Made by a program: the position numbers and the translations under genes. This document shows positions 9,196 to 19,121 of a stretch of 64,000 nt of DNA, piece after piece (the first letter of the stretch is position 1; each line of letters starts with the position of its first letter). This stretch comes from DAOTWP01 sp034435675. Lineage in GTDB: Bacteria; Chloroflexota; Anaerolineae; Aggregatilineales; Phototrophicaceae. The notes beneath the pieces were generated by a model. It saw only the letters and a list, made by a program, of their open reading frames with translations. It was not told the DNA's origin and searched no databases. Location of the stretch: NCBI GenBank assembly GCA_034435675.1, contig DAOTWP010000291.1, positions 5,509 through 69,508 on the forward strand, written 5' to 3'.

Positions 9196-9251
9196 CGAGA
9201 GATACAAGGTCTGCCCTGTGCAGACAAAAAATGTGAAAACTTGCGCCCTGC

Positions 9252-9280
9252 TTGACAAGACAAGATTGCCAGATTATACT
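9252..9280 (+). promoter_or_regulatory. Main rpoB promoter
   Basis: TTGACA (9252-9257), a 17-bp spacer, then TATACT (9275-9280): a near-consensus housekeeping promoter. Transcription would begin near 9287, leaving an rpoB leader of about 140 nt. Confidence 0.8.
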
Positions 9281-9425
9281 GGTAATTCTCGTTTCCTCTA
9301 TTGATTCATATCTCTACATGCGGGAAGATCTCGACAATACTCCCCCAAGCTGCGGTTTTTGGGTGCTTTACGCACGCTGCACGGCTACCTGGTTTGACAG
9401 ATAACAGAACTGAGGAGCGGTGACT

Positions 9426-12400
9426 TTGAATCATCTGGTCAATATCAAGAACTACGCACGGACATTGACAGTCCAAGCGCTGCCATCACTGATCGAGTTG
9501 CAGTTGAATTCGTTCAATTGGTTCATTGCTGAAGGGCTGGCAGAACTATTCGATGAAATCAGCCCAATTGAAAGCTTTAACGGCAATCTTAAGCTGTATT
9601 TCCCCGGCAAGAGCCAGGCAGCAAAGGAATTTGGGCTGACCTATTGGTTCGAAGAACCCAAATACAGCGAGGAACTGTGTCTGGAGCGCGACATGTCCTA
9701 TGCTGCGCCGCTGTATGTGCGCGTGGCATTGGTGAATCGTGAAGCCGGTGATGAAGTTGTGCTGTCGGACATCTTCATGGGCGATTTTCCGTTGATGACC
9801 GAAAAAGGCACATTCATCATTAACGGCACTGAACGTGTCGTAGTCAGCCAGCTCATCCGCTCCCCAGGCGTCTATTTTGATGCTGAAGAAGACCGCACCA
9901 CCGGGCGGCTGCTGGCTTCGGCTAAACTGATTCCAGATCGTGGCGCGTGGATGGAATTTGAAACCCGCAAGAACGACTATCTGACGGTGAAATTCAACCG
10001 AAAACGGACTATCCCGGCAACAGTGCTGCTGCGGGCGCTTGCCGCGGTGGATGACGGCATGCCGGAAGAACTGTCCCCGATCAAAACAGGCAGTGATGAA
10101 GAACTGCTGGCACTCTATGCCGAAAGCGACAACAACGAGGCACATCGTTATCTGGCAGGCACCATCAAGATGGAGCCAGTGTGGGAACTGAAAAAAGAGC
10201 AAACGCTGGCGCAGGCGGCACTGCTGGAGTTCTATCGCAGAATGCGCCCCGGCGATCCGCCAACGCTGGACAATGCCCGCGAATACCTGATTAGCCAATT
10301 GTTTGACCAGCGGCGCTATGACCTGGAACGGGTCGGGCGTTACAAGCTGAACCAGCGCTTGCAGTTGGACGGCGCAATTCCGCGCACCGTGCGTATAGTG
10401 ACCAAAGCGGACATCGTCAAGCTGCTCGAACGCATGATTAATATCAACAATGGTCTGGTGGGTCCCGATGACATTGACCATCTGGGCAACCGCCGCGTTA
10501 AAACCGTTGGGGAACTGATCCAGAACAAGCTGCGTATCGGGCTGCGCCGTACAGAGCGCGTCGTAAAAGAGCGCATGTCTATTCGTGAAGCGGACAACCC
10601 GACACCGGTTTCGCTGATTAATATCCGCCCGATTGTTGCCGCCGTGCGTGAATTCTTTGGGTCTTCGCAGTTGTCGCAGTTTATGGAGCAGACCAATCCG
10701 CTGGCAGAGTTAACCCACAAGCGCACGCTGTCCGCACTGGGACCGGGCGGTCTGCGCCGCGAACGCGCAGGGTTCGATGTGCGCGACGTGCATCACAGTC
10801 ACTATGGGCGCATTTGCCCGATTGAAACGCCGGAAGGTCCAAACATCGGGCTGATTGGGCGGTTGGCGAGCTATGGGCGGGTAAATGAATACGGATTTAT
10901 CGAAACGCCCTACCGCAAGGTAATCAAGTTCCTTGCGCCGGCTGATCCTCAGATTATCGGGCGCACGGTGCGCGACAGTGTTGAAGACAAAAACGAAAAC
11001 GTGCTTGCCGAAGAAAGCACAGTAATTACGGCTGAGCTGGCGGAAAAATTCGCCGCGGCAGGTATCGACAAAGTGCCGGTGATGCCTTATGTGACCGAAG
11101 ATGTACTTTACCTGTCGGCGGATGAAGAAGACAAGTACGTCATTGCGCAGGGGAACGCAGTGCTGGACAACCTGAACCAGTTTACTGCCGGGCGCGTGTC
11201 TGCTCGTTATGCCCAGAAGTTTATCATTGTGCCTTCACAGCGCATTGACTATATGGACGTTGCGCCGCGTCAGATTGTGGGCATCAGCGCCGCCTTGATT
11301 CCGTTCCTGGAACATGACGACGCCAACCGCGCGTTGATGGGGTCGAACATGCAGCGTCAGGCGGTGCCCCTGCTGCGCCCCGATGTGCCGATTGTCAGCA
11401 CTGGGATGGAAAGCCAGGCGGCATATGACAGCGGTCAGGTGCTGGTTTCCGATATTTCCGGCGAAGTCACCAGCGTACAGGGTGAACGTATCGTCGTACG
11501 CGATGCTGAGGGCAAAGAGCATATTTACCGCCTGCGTAAATACAATCGCTCCAACCAATCTACCTGCATTGACCAGCGACCGATTGTGACCAAAGGGCAG
11601 CATATTCGCAAAGGACAGGTTATTGCCGACAGTTCCTCGACGGTCAAAGGGGATCTGGCGCTGGGGCACGATGTACTCGCGGCATTCCTTTCGTGGGATG
11701 GCGGTAACTACGAGGACGCGCTGCTGATCAGCGAAGATATGCTGCGCAATGACAAGTTCACCAGCATCCACATCGAGAAACATGAGGTGGAAGCCCGCGA
11801 CACCAAACTGGGTCCGGAAGAAATCACCTACGATATTCCCAATGTGGGCGAAGACGCGCTGAAAGACCTCGACGAGTTCGGCATTGTGCGCATTGGCGCT
11901 GAAGTCGGACCAAACGACATCCTCGTCGGCAAGATTACGCCGAAGGGTGAAAAAGAACTCAGCCCCGAAGAAAAACTGCTGCGCGCAATCTTTGGCGAAC
12001 AGGCACGCGAGGTGAAAGACTCTTCGCTGCGCCTGCCGCACGGCGAGAAGGGCAAGGTCGTGGATGTCAAGACCTTTACCCGTGAGGAACACCGTGATCT
12101 GCCCGCCGGGGTAGAAAAAATGGTGCGTGTCAGCGTGGCGCAGAAGCGTAAGCTGACCGTTGGCGACAAGATGGCAGGGCGGCACGGGAACAAAGGTGTG
12201 ATCAGCCGTATCGTACCTATCGAAGATATGCCCTATCTTAATGACGGGCGTTCGGTGGAAATTATCCTCAACCCCACCGGTGTGCCAGGACGTATGAATC
12301 TGGGGCAGGTGCTGGAAGTGCATCTCGGTTGGGCGGCAGATCGTCTCGGTTTCCGTGCGATTACGCCCGTGTTCGATGGTGCGAAAGAGGATGAAATTCA

Positions 12401-13364
12401 GGCAGAGTTGGGGCGCGCGTGGCTAATCGAATATGCGTGGAAGATAATCACGGAACGTGCGTGGAACTGGCTGCACCAGTTCGAAGGGCAGTACAGCCCT
12501 GATGACTTTGAAGATGACGATGAGGTGCGCCGTCTGTATGTCCACGAATGGCTGGGCACCAGTGGGCTGTATGATCCTGATCAGTTGATTCTGAACACGA
12601 CCTATGCCCGCCGCGTAGTGCTGGCGGAATGGCTGCGTGAGCAGGGAACTGACCCCGAAGACGTGCTGATGTTCGAAACAACGGGGTTGACCACTGATGA
12701 ACGCCGCCGCCGTGATGCAAATGCGCGCCGCGTAGCGCTGTACCATTGGATCGGGTGGGCTGACCCTGAATATGCGCTGCCCGAAACGCTGACCGAAAAA
12801 GAACTGTACCAGCACGCTGACAGGGTCATGTTCAAAACCGGACGTCCGGTGCCCATGTATGGCAAACATACCCTGTATGATGGGCGCACGGGAGAACCGT
12901 TTGACCGTCCGGTGACAGTTGGCATCATTCATATGCTCAAGCTGGCGCATTTGGTTGAAGACAAAGTGCATGCCCGTTCTACAGGTCCATACAGCTTGGT
13001 GACGCAGCAGCCATTGGGCGGTAAGGCGCAGTTTGGCGGGCAGCGCTTTGGCGAAATGGAAGTGTGGGCGCTGGAGGCATACGGTGCGGCGTACACGCTG
13101 CAAGAAATGCTAACGGTCAAATCTGATGATGTGCAGGGACGTGTCAAGACCTACGAAGCCATTGTGAAGGGTGAACCCATTGAAGAACCGGGCATCCCGA
13201 CGAGCTTCCGTGTGCTGGTCAAAGAACTACAAAGTCTCGGACTGGCAGTGGAAGCTATCACGGATCAGGGTGAAGTAGTAAAATTCGGTAAGGATGAAGA
13301 ACAGCAAAAGCAGCCCAGGATGAGTACCGGACTGCTGAGCCTTGCCGGAGACACCGCTGAGTAA
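9426..13364 (+). CDS. rpoB: RNA polymerase beta subunit
   Basis: The catalytic beta subunit of RNA polymerase, about 1312 residues. Conserved blocks run in order: the N-terminal [15 protein letters not shown], the RSPGVYFD block, the rifampicin-region [23 protein letters not shown], the [12 protein letters not shown] block, and the C-terminal [22 protein letters not shown]. The start is TTG 9426, eight bases after GAGGAG; GTG 9420 in the same frame is only two bases from it. An insertion of about 150 residues (about 991-1140) precedes the conserved [10 protein letters not shown] motif. Rifampicin-region positions E. coli D516 and R529 are Glu and Thr. It stands alone: no rplJL upstream, and a terminator instead of rpoC downstream. 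Confidence 0.99.
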   Translation: MNHLVNIKNYARTLTVQALPSLIELQLNSFNWFIAEGLAELFDEISPIESFNGNLKLYFPGKSQAAKEFGLTYWFEEPKYSEELCLERDMSYAAPLYVRVALVNREAGDEVVLSDIFMGDFPLMTEKGTFIINGTERVVVSQLIRSPGVYFDAEEDRTTGRLLASAKLIPDRGAWMEFETRKNDYLTVKFNRKRTIPATVLLRALAAVDDGMPEELSPIKTGSDEELLALYAESDNNEAHRYLAGTIKMEPVWELKKEQTLAQAALLEFYRRMRPGDPPTLDNAREYLISQLFDQRRYDLERVGRYKLNQRLQLDGAIPRTVRIVTKADIVKLLERMININNGLVGPDDIDHLGNRRVKTVGELIQNKLRIGLRRTERVVKERMSIREADNPTPVSLINIRPIVAAVREFFGSSQLSQFMEQTNPLAELTHKRTLSALGPGGLRRERAGFDVRDVHHSHYGRICPIETPEGPNIGLIGRLASYGRVNEYGFIETPYRKVIKFLAPADPQIIGRTVRDSVEDKNENVLAEESTVITAELAEKFAAAGIDKVPVMPYVTEDVLYLSADEEDKYVIAQGNAVLDNLNQFTAGRVSARYAQKFIIVPSQRIDYMDVAPRQIVGISAALIPFLEHDDANRALMGSNMQRQAVPLLRPDVPIVSTGMESQAAYDSGQVLVSDISGEVTSVQGERIVVRDAEGKEHIYRLRKYNRSNQSTCIDQRPIVTKGQHIRKGQVIADSSSTVKGDLALGHDVLAAFLSWDGGNYEDALLISEDMLRNDKFTSIHIEKHEVEARDTKLGPEEITYDIPNVGEDALKDLDEFGIVRIGAEVGPNDILVGKITPKGEKELSPEEKLLRAIFGEQAREVKDSSLRLPHGEKGKVVDVKTFTREEHRDLPAGVEKMVRVSVAQKRKLTVGDKMAGRHGNKGVISRIVPIEDMPYLNDGRSVEIILNPTGVPGRMNLGQVLEVHLGWAADRLGFRAITPVFDGAKEDEIQAELGRAWLIEYAWKIITERAWNWLHQFEGQYSPDDFEDDDEVRRLYVHEWLGTSGLYDPDQLILNTTYARRVVLAEWLREQGTDPEDVLMFETTGLTTDERRRRDANARRVALYHWIGWADPEYALPETLTEKELYQHADRVMFKTGRPVPMYGKHTLYDGRTGEPFDRPVTVGIIHMLKLAHLVEDKVHARSTGPYSLVTQQPLGGKAQFGGQRFGEMEVWALEAYGAAYTLQEMLTVKSDDVQGRVKTYEAIVKGEPIEEPGIPTSFRVLVKELQSLGLAVEAITDQGEVVKFGKDEEQQKQPRMSTGLLSLAGDTAE

Positions 13365-13386
13365 TCTCTGAGCATCAATTGCCGAC

Positions 13387-13422
13387 AAAACGCCGTGTCC
13401 TGGGTCCATGACACGGCGTTTT
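13387..13422 (+). terminator. rpoB terminator
   Basis: AAAACGCCGTGTC (13387-13399) pairs perfectly with GACACGGCGTTTT (13410-13422) around a 10-nt loop. It is A-tailed and T-tailed, so it can stop both strands (rpoB and the convergent pseudo-receiver gene). Confidence 0.93.
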
Positions 13423-13496
13423 CATTTCCAGGCTGCTCGATGTGGCCACTTAATGGGCTTATGTATCTGCCCGACGATGCGCCAGGTGGCTGGCAC

Positions 13497-14336
13497 TCAG
13501 CGTTCTTTTGACACCGCAGCAGCAAGCTGCGCCCCGACCAGTTCAAGCATCAGCACATTTTCCTGTGTAATCGAATTCGGGCGTTCACGGCAGGCAACCA
13601 GCACCCCGAATTTCTTGCTGCTGAACGCCACAGGCACACATGCCACCGCGCCCAGCCGACCACGCGCGACCAGCGGATGGTTTGGGCTGTCCTCAGGCGC
13701 GGCAATGCGGCTCTGGCTCGTCTGCATAACCCAGCCCATCAGGTCTTCGCTGTTTGCCTGTTTGGGGGCAACCGCCAGAATGGCGTTTGGTCCTGCCTGG
13801 GCTGCCAGAGTCATGCTCAGGGGATCGCTGCCGGATAGCCTGTAATAGGCAACATAATCATAATCCATCGCTTTGCACGCTTCGACTGCCGCCTGTTCTT
13901 TGCCGCCCATTCCGCTGGCTTTGTTCAGGGCTTTGGCAAAGTTGCGCACCGCGGGCAAGCTGTCCGCCCGCAGGGTTTCGGTTTGCCGGTCAGAGACGAG
14001 CCGCATAATCCGCTTGCGCAGGTCGTCGTTGTTGAACGGGTCGGTGCTGATATCATCTGCCTGCCCGGGCATGCCGAAATCGGCTTCTTCATCTACCAGC
14101 ACAATCAACAGACGTGGGTAAGTCTGGCGCAAATCGGCGACAACGCTGTGCGTGTCCCCCATGCGGTTGTCCATGACGAACGCATCCACATGGCGGTTGC
14201 GATCCGCGAGAATGTCCATCGCATCGCGCAAGTCCGATACAAGCTCAATCCTCAAATCACCGGTGCTGGACAGCGGCTTGAAGAACCGCTGGGCATGCTC
14301 ACGAGGTACTGCTAGCAGAATTTCTGGCTTGCTCAT
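13497..14336 (-). CDS. Pseudo-receiver plus GAF domain protein
   Basis: About 279 residues. The N-terminal 110 residues have a response-regulator receiver pattern but begin ILLAVPREH, so the acidic pair that binds magnesium is missing. An aspartate does sit at the phospho-acceptor strand (AFVMDNRMGD). The second half (about 125-279) looks like a GAF sensor domain (LGAVACVPVAFSSKKFGVLVACRE). There is no output domain. It is probably a ligand-sensing adaptor rather than a phosphorylated regulator. The start is uncertain: ATG 14336 has no ribosome site, while a TTG at 14378 has AAAGGGG immediately before it. Confidence 0.7.
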   Translation of the reverse strand: MSKPEILLAVPREHAQRFFKPLSSTGDLRIELVSDLRDAMDILADRNRHVDAFVMDNRMGDTHSVVADLRQTYPRLLIVLVDEEADFGMPGQADDISTDPFNNDDLRKRIMRLVSDRQTETLRADSLPAVRNFAKALNKASGMGGKEQAAVEACKAMDYDYVAYYRLSGSDPLSMTLAAQAGPNAILAVAPKQANSEDLMGWVMQTSQSRIAAPEDSPNHPLVARGRLGAVACVPVAFSSKKFGVLVACRERPNSITQENVLMLELVGAQLAAAVSKER

Positions 14337-14416
14337 GATAAGTCGCGCGGCGCTGCCAAGGATTACGGCAAACGCCAATCCCCTTTCTATTCAATGCTAA
14401 TCCGGGTCACTGGGTT

Positions 14417-15577
14417 TCAGATCGACTGATGGTGTGCCGCAGCCAGAACGAGCAGCAGAATCTGATGCAGTCCTAACGCTACCGGGCGGGTCTCAATGTA
14501 TTCGTCCAACCGGTGGGCATTGCCCCCGCGCGTAACCCCAATGGTCACTGCGGGATAACCCGCTGCCAGCGGGATATTGCCGTCTGTACTGCCAGTTTCT
14601 AGCACCCCTTGCAGTCCCACCGTGCGTAATGCCGCCAGAGCGCCGTCGACCAGCGGGTGTTCCGGCGCGATAGCGCCTGCCGGGCGGTCGCCCACCACTT
14701 CAATCGAGAATTGCAGTTCACCATACTGGGCGTTGATGACCTGGCTGCGCACGGTATCCTCTAGCACTGCCAGCGCTTCGCGGTTCTCAGATCGCAAATC
14801 GAGCCACAGCGCTGCATGGGTGGCAATCGAATTGATCGAGTGCCCACCTTCGATGATGCCGATATTGTAAGTTGTGCGCGGGGTTTGCGCGGGTTTGAGT
14901 GCCGCGATTTGCGCACCTAACTGCATGAGTCCGTGTATGGCGCTTTCGCGTCCAAAGTGCAGCCAACTATGACCGCCGGGGGCAGTTGCCGCAATTTTCA
15001 AGCGCCGCACCGCAATGCCGGCATGATAAATGTGCCCCAGTGCCAGTCCCTCAAGGTTGATGACGCAACAGATGCGCGCTCTGAGCGTTTCAAAGACAGA
15101 TTTCATGCCACCCAGATCCCCCAATCCCTCCTCACGAGTGGTTGCGGCAAACCAGAGGTCACGGGCGGGAACTGGCAGCTCTGGCTGACGCAGTGCCCGC
15201 GCCACGCTCAGCAGCCCGGCGACACCGATGCTGTTGTCTCCTAGTCCGGGTCCATAGATCAATTCTTCCACCCGGTGAACACTAAGGTCGGTTTCCGCCG
15301 GGAAAACCGTATCCATATGCGCTGCAAGCATTACCCCCGGCAATTGCGCTGAACTCCCAGGCAGTCGTCCAAAGACATTGTACATGCTGTCAATTTCAAT
15401 TTGCTGAAGTCCGAGTGCTGCAAACTGATTGGCGACATACGCTGCGCGCTGCTCTTCCCGAAAAGTGGGCGCAGGAATCTGCTGGATTACCAGTGCCTGA
15501 TCAATCGCCCATTGCGCCAATTCCGGAAGAAACTGCCACTGAACAGCCTGATCTACTTTTTCTACAAAACGTTTCAT
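14417..15577 (-). CDS. M20-family metallopeptidase
   Basis: A 386-residue zinc peptidase or amidohydrolase. It shows the first metal motif AAHMDTV (H87, D89), the bridging aspartate in GPGLGDNSIG, the catalytic Glu pair in TTREEGLGD, and the late metal histidine in GGNAHRLDEY. A dimerisation insert sits in the middle. The family hydrolyses small peptides or N-acyl amino acids, and the substrate here is unknown. There is no signal peptide, so it is cytosolic. ATG 15577 is chosen because GGTGG precedes it closely; the frame extends 28 codons further upstream with no ribosome site. Confidence 0.9.
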   Translation of the reverse strand: MKRFVEKVDQAVQWQFLPELAQWAIDQALVIQQIPAPTFREEQRAAYVANQFAALGLQQIEIDSMYNVFGRLPGSSAQLPGVMLAAHMDTVFPAETDLSVHRVEELIYGPGLGDNSIGVAGLLSVARALRQPELPVPARDLWFAATTREEGLGDLGGMKSVFETLRARICCVINLEGLALGHIYHAGIAVRRLKIAATAPGGHSWLHFGRESAIHGLMQLGAQIAALKPAQTPRTTYNIGIIEGGHSINSIATHAALWLDLRSENREALAVLEDTVRSQVINAQYGELQFSIEVVGDRPAGAIAPEHPLVDGALAALRTVGLQGVLETGSTDGNIPLAAGYPAVTIGVTRGGNAHRLDEYIETRPVALGLHQILLLVLAAAHHQSI

Positions 15578-15951
15578 GCCACCCTGCTGTGATGATTTCA
15601 GAAAACTAACGATCTGGGACTGCGAGTGTACCAGGCTGTATGTTATAATGCACCCGGTCAACCAACATATCCATCAAACGCATGAGATCACACCCTTTGA
15701 CGGTTGTGTATCCGGCAGGCGCAAGTGCTGCCACTGCGTAAGCGCTACCTGCTTCCCGGTCGTCGGGAAAACCAACTGACTGATAACCGCAACTGTAGTT
15801 TGAGCGCACAATTCTTGAATCGCACGACTTTATTACCGATCATACCCTGTATAAGTCAAACCGCGCAAAGACTCTGAGATTGTGCTGTATGCGCAAACAC
15901 GGCATAGGGGCAAACTGTGGCTTCATTTGACCATTTGCGTGGAGGTCGTTC
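15578..15951. other. Divergent gap before the winged-helix regulator
   Basis: 374 bp without a gene. It contains an isolated TATAAT (15644-15649) with no good -35 box on either strand. GGAGG at 15941-15945 is the ribosome site of the gene at 15952. Confidence 0.4.
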
Positions 15952-16635
15952 ATGTCACTACCCAGAATTCTGCTGATCGGGTCTGCGCGGGCAAAGAAGG
16001 GCGGGCTAATTGCATCGCTCGAAAAACGGTACACAGTGACGATGGCAGCCAGCGGCAAGCAGGGTATTGTGGCGGCGGCAGCCAATACCCCAAACGCAAT
16101 AATTCTGGATGCCGTTGCACTGCGCACCCCCGGTGAACGGATTTGTCACCAGCTTCGTGAACGGTTTCCTATGATCCCGCTTATACATTTGCATCCGGGC
16201 AGTGAAGTTGCAACAGACAGCCCTGCCGATGCTGTGCTGCTTGCCCCGTTTACCGCGCGCAAGGTGTTGAATGCGCTGGAACGGTTGGTACCCAGCGGCG
16301 ATGTTATGTTGCGCTGCGGTCCTTTTGAAATGGATATTACCCGCCGTGTCCTGATTGCCAATGGGCAGGAAACCATCCTTACGCCCAAACTGGCACGGCT
16401 GGTGGAGATGTTTCTGCGCCACCCCGGTCACACATTTGAACGGCGTACCCTGATGGAAAAAGTCTGGCAAACCGATTATCTGGGTGATACCCGTACGCTG
16501 GATGTTCACATTCGCTGGATCCGTCAGGCAATTGGCGATATTGGCGGCAGCCCGCGCTATCTGCTTACAGTGCGAGGAGTCGGCTACCGGCTGGAAGTGC
16601 CCCACGATAGTGCCGAAAACGGACGCGCACGCTGA
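15952..16635 (+). CDS. OmpR-type regulator with degenerate receiver
   Basis: A 227-residue protein. The last 100 residues are a clear winged-helix OmpR/PhoB DNA-binding domain (LTPKLARLVEMFLRHPG, the recognition helix LDVHIRWIRQAI, and the closing GVGYRLEV). The N-terminal receiver lacks the usual Asp pair (ILLIGSARAKKG), though an Asp remains in AIILDAVAL. Phosphorylation by a histidine kinase is therefore doubtful. No kinase is adjacent. GGAGG six bases before the ATG fixes the start. A terminator follows at 16648-16672. Confidence 0.85.
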   Translation: MSLPRILLIGSARAKKGGLIASLEKRYTVTMAASGKQGIVAAAANTPNAIILDAVALRTPGERICHQLRERFPMIPLIHLHPGSEVATDSPADAVLLAPFTARKVLNALERLVPSGDVMLRCGPFEMDITRRVLIANGQETILTPKLARLVEMFLRHPGHTFERRTLMEKVWQTDYLGDTRTLDVHIRWIRQAIGDIGGSPRYLLTVRGVGYRLEVPHDSAENGRAR

Positions 16636-16647
16636 AGTGGAAACCAA

Positions 16648-16672
16648 AAGCCGACCTACAGTAGGTCGGCTT
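16648..16672. terminator. Hairpin between the regulator and rpsT
   Basis: AAGCCGACCTA (16648-16658) pairs with TAGGTCGGCTT (16662-16672) around a 3-nt loop, between convergent genes. The stem is perfect but the T-tail is modest. Confidence 0.75.
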
Positions 16673-16698
16673 GATGTCTCTCATGGCTGCGCTGCCGA

Positions 16699-16971
16699 TT
16701 AGCGCTCAGATTGCATCGCTGCGAGGCGTTTCATCAGGCGGCTCTTGCGGCGGGCTGCGTTGCGGGGATGAATGGTGCCCCGGCTGCTTGCCTTGTCCAA
16801 ATCGCGGACAGCTTCGCGGGTTGCAGCCCGTGCTTCTTCCAGCGTTCCCTTATTCATCGCTGTGCGCGCCTTTTTCACCAGCGTGCGCGCACGATTGCGG
16901 AAAACCCGATTTTGTATGCGGCGCTTCTCACTCTGCCGGAAGCGCTTGAGCGCAGATTTGTGGTTTGCCAT
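16699..16971 (-). CDS. rpsT: 30S ribosomal protein S20
   Basis: 90 residues, very basic, with the S20 pattern throughout: the start MANHKSALKRFRQSEKRR, the middle RARTLVKKA, and the IHPRNAARRKSRLMKRL block near the end. S20 binds 16S rRNA in the small subunit. Its length is normal. The ribosome site is weak, which fits the translational self-control known for rpsT in other bacteria. The gene stands alone with a terminator behind it. Confidence 0.98.
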   Translation of the reverse strand: MANHKSALKRFRQSEKRRIQNRVFRNRARTLVKKARTAMNKGTLEEARAATREAVRDLDKASSRGTIHPRNAARRKSRLMKRLAAMQSER

Positions 16972-17021
16972 TGTCGTCTTGTTATCCCTAAAATTAAGCT
17001 CAGCGCGGAAAGTGGATGAAT

Positions 17022-17030
17022 ATTATCACA
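17022..17030 (-). promoter_or_regulatory. Possible extended -10 of rpsT
   Basis: On the minus strand TGT-GATAAT lies about 50 bp before the rpsT start codon. No clear -35 box is seen. Confidence 0.3.
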
Positions 17031-17066
17031 GCGCGCTTACCTTTTCCAGCATGTTTTCTGCTTACC

Positions 17067-18077
17067 CTAATTGGCAAGCTGCACGATTAGCAACCCCACC
17101 GCCCCCAGATTCAGCAGCAGCAGCAGTACCAACCCCAGCACGGATACAATCGGCGCGCGTTCGCGTGTTCCCGGCAGACGGGTCGCCTTAATATCTGGAG
17201 GGATATAGTGAAACATTTCCTCCGGATCGCTGTAGTCGATCTGCGCATCGTCATAGTTCATATCCGCAGGGATACGGTCAAATCCCTGTGGATCGTCAAT
17301 ATCCCCAAAGTCCTCGTCATCCTGTTGGACAACCGGACGCGGCGAAAGAACGGGAGCTTTTGAGGCGCGCGACGCTGGAGGCGCGGCAGCACGCACTGGT
17401 GACGGAGCCGGAGATTCAAAGTCATCGTCGAAGTCCACAAAATCGGTTCCGAACGGACCGTCGCCGCCCAGATCAAATCCCTGCACGGAGCGGCTAGCGG
17501 CAGGAGCAGCGCTTTTGGGTTCGTCAAAGGCATCATCGTCAAACCCGAACATACTGCTCTCGGCAGTTTCCCCGAAGAATGGGGATGCGCCACCCTTGCC
17601 CCCCAGATTCATATTTGCCACCCAGTTATCATATTCTTCGGCTGATGGTTCTGGGACGGGTCTGGCGCTGGCGCTGGGGCTACTGGTTTCCAGCCCGACA
17701 TTCGCCCATTCAATGCTGCTGGGCAGTTCTTCCTGCGGCGGCGCAGCAGGCTGGGCTTTCACGGGACCGGTGAACGTCGCGTTCGCAAAGGCATCATCTT
17801 CCTGCCCACTGGGCGCGGGGGCTGCCCCGGAACGCCGGTTGAGAACCTCTAACCCTTGCTGGGCGCGCGTGTTCCCCGGATTAATCACCAGGACGTTCTC
17901 CAGGCATGTACGCTGTTCATCCAGCGACTCCACGACCGCGCTGAGCCACAGCCACGCCTGCTCGTGGCGTTCATTGATTTCCACTGCGCGCAGCAGCAGC
18001 GCGCGCGCTTCTTCTTTACTGCCGGCGCGATAGGCGCGCACCGCCTCATTAACCATGCCATCTACATTTGCAGTCAT
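17067..18077 (-). CDS. TPR-repeat protein with C-terminal membrane anchor
   Basis: 336 residues. The first 90 residues hold two tetratricopeptide-like repeats (ARALLLRAVEINERHEQAWLWLS; the next ends VLVINPGNTRAQQGL). A long low-complexity Pro/Ala/Asp-rich acidic linker follows. One hydrophobic helix at the extreme C-terminus (APIVSVLGLVLLLLLNLGA onward) probably anchors it with the TPRs in the cytoplasm. The function is unknown; it probably makes a protein contact at the membrane. ATG 18077 has AAAGG upstream and is preferred over the longer frame to 18122. The gene at 27360 has the same TPR start with a different membrane part. Confidence 0.75.
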   Translation of the reverse strand: MTANVDGMVNEAVRAYRAGSKEEARALLLRAVEINERHEQAWLWLSAVVESLDEQRTCLENVLVINPGNTRAQQGLEVLNRRSGAAPAPSGQEDDAFANATFTGPVKAQPAAPPQEELPSSIEWANVGLETSSPSASARPVPEPSAEEYDNWVANMNLGGKGGASPFFGETAESSMFGFDDDAFDEPKSAAPAASRSVQGFDLGGDGPFGTDFVDFDDDFESPAPSPVRAAAPPASRASKAPVLSPRPVVQQDDEDFGDIDDPQGFDRIPADMNYDDAQIDYSDPEEMFHYIPPDIKATRLPGTRERAPIVSVLGLVLLLLLNLGAVGLLIVQLAN

Positions 18078-18252
18078 CAGGTTCAACCTTTGCTCAACCG
18101 CACAGCGGCGATACGCAGACATCCCATGCTGTGTTTACAACGCACTTATCATAGCACGAAGCGCGAGATCAGAACATTATCGGACGCAAAGGCAAAGGCG
18201 GCAGCCTTCCAAGTTCGAGCAGAACCACATCATTATGAATCGGTAATGCCGC

Positions 18253-18282
18253 TTGACAGAAAAAACGTAAAAATCATATCCT
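18253..18282 (+). promoter_or_regulatory. Promoter of the giant-protein operon
   Basis: TTGACA (18253-18258), an 18-bp spacer, then TATCCT (18277-18282). The start codon follows at 18324 behind AGGAGGG. Confidence 0.6.
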
Positions 18283-18323
18283 TGTAATGTGCTGCACCTC
18301 AAATCCATATAGGAGGGCAAGTC

Positions 18324-19118
18324 ATGACAAGACGAAGGCTTGTACGTCCCACTCTGCTGCGACGAGAAGATTTGCTGGAGCTTCAGTTCGAGTTCGTCAA
18401 TCTTGTGCTGGTTGCAGGAGGACGCGCCTCACCGTATCTGACACGCGAAGACCCACAGCGCCCCGCCTACATCATTGTCTATTTTGCCCCCCAGAGCATT
18501 GAAGAAGAAGCATTTTTTGAAGTAGAGCCTCATCCAGAAGATTTCCAGACCGGTCAGTCCGTCACGCCTGACAAAGATGCCAACACTGGCGAAGAAACAC
18601 CGCGCAAACCGCCGGTACAGGCACGGATTGCCGGGCGCAGCCGCCTCGTTTTTAACGTTCCTGATGACCTGACGACCATTCCCTACACGGTTGAGAGTTT
18701 GCTGGACTGGACTCGTTTTGACCTGAGCCTTGCGCCAACGGCGCTGCCCGCCGCCCCGGCGACTGGTGATCTGAATCCGCGACCGGCAATCAGCGAGCCG
18801 CTGCTGCGCCATACGGCAATCGAATTTCCTTATCGTCTGTTTATCTCTCCCAACCGTTTCGCTGCCTGGGCGCATGCGCTTTCCCCGGTCACGCATGCAG
18901 GACGAACTGAATTGTGGCATACGCGGTTGGGCATTCGCCGTGAGCAACCGGACACCGACGCCCCGCCCGCCAACCAGTTTGTGAGCGAGGACGACCACCC
19001 GGAACGCACAGTGCGGGCGATCTGGTCGCCAGACTACCGGGCTGATGCGCCTCCACCCAATCCCGAAAGCACTGGACTGGATTTTCGTGCCCCGTTGTCT
19101 CCCAATGATCGCCACTAG
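18324..19118 (+). CDS. Unknown protein, N-terminal part of a frame interrupted by TAG
   Basis: 264 residues from an ATG with a strong ribosome site (AGGAGGG) to a TAG at 19116-19118. I do not recognise a family. It has no signal peptide or membrane helix. The composition is mixed beta-type with a Pro/Asp-rich stretch in the middle. After the TAG the same frame continues through ATT and GTG into the 800-residue frame at 19122, with no frameshift. Reading the TAG as a sense codon (for example CAG, Gln) would join the two into one protein of about 1067 residues. This segment is therefore best seen as the N-terminus of a larger protein, split by a nonsense change, readthrough or stop-restart. Confidence 0.7.
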   Translation: MTRRRLVRPTLLRREDLLELQFEFVNLVLVAGGRASPYLTREDPQRPAYIIVYFAPQSIEEEAFFEVEPHPEDFQTGQSVTPDKDANTGEETPRKPPVQARIAGRSRLVFNVPDDLTTIPYTVESLLDWTRFDLSLAPTALPAAPATGDLNPRPAISEPLLRHTAIEFPYRLFISPNRFAAWAHALSPVTHAGRTELWHTRLGIRREQPDTDAPPANQFVSEDDHPERTVRAIWSPDYRADAPPPNPESTGLDFRAPLSPNDRH

Positions 19119-19121
19119 ATT

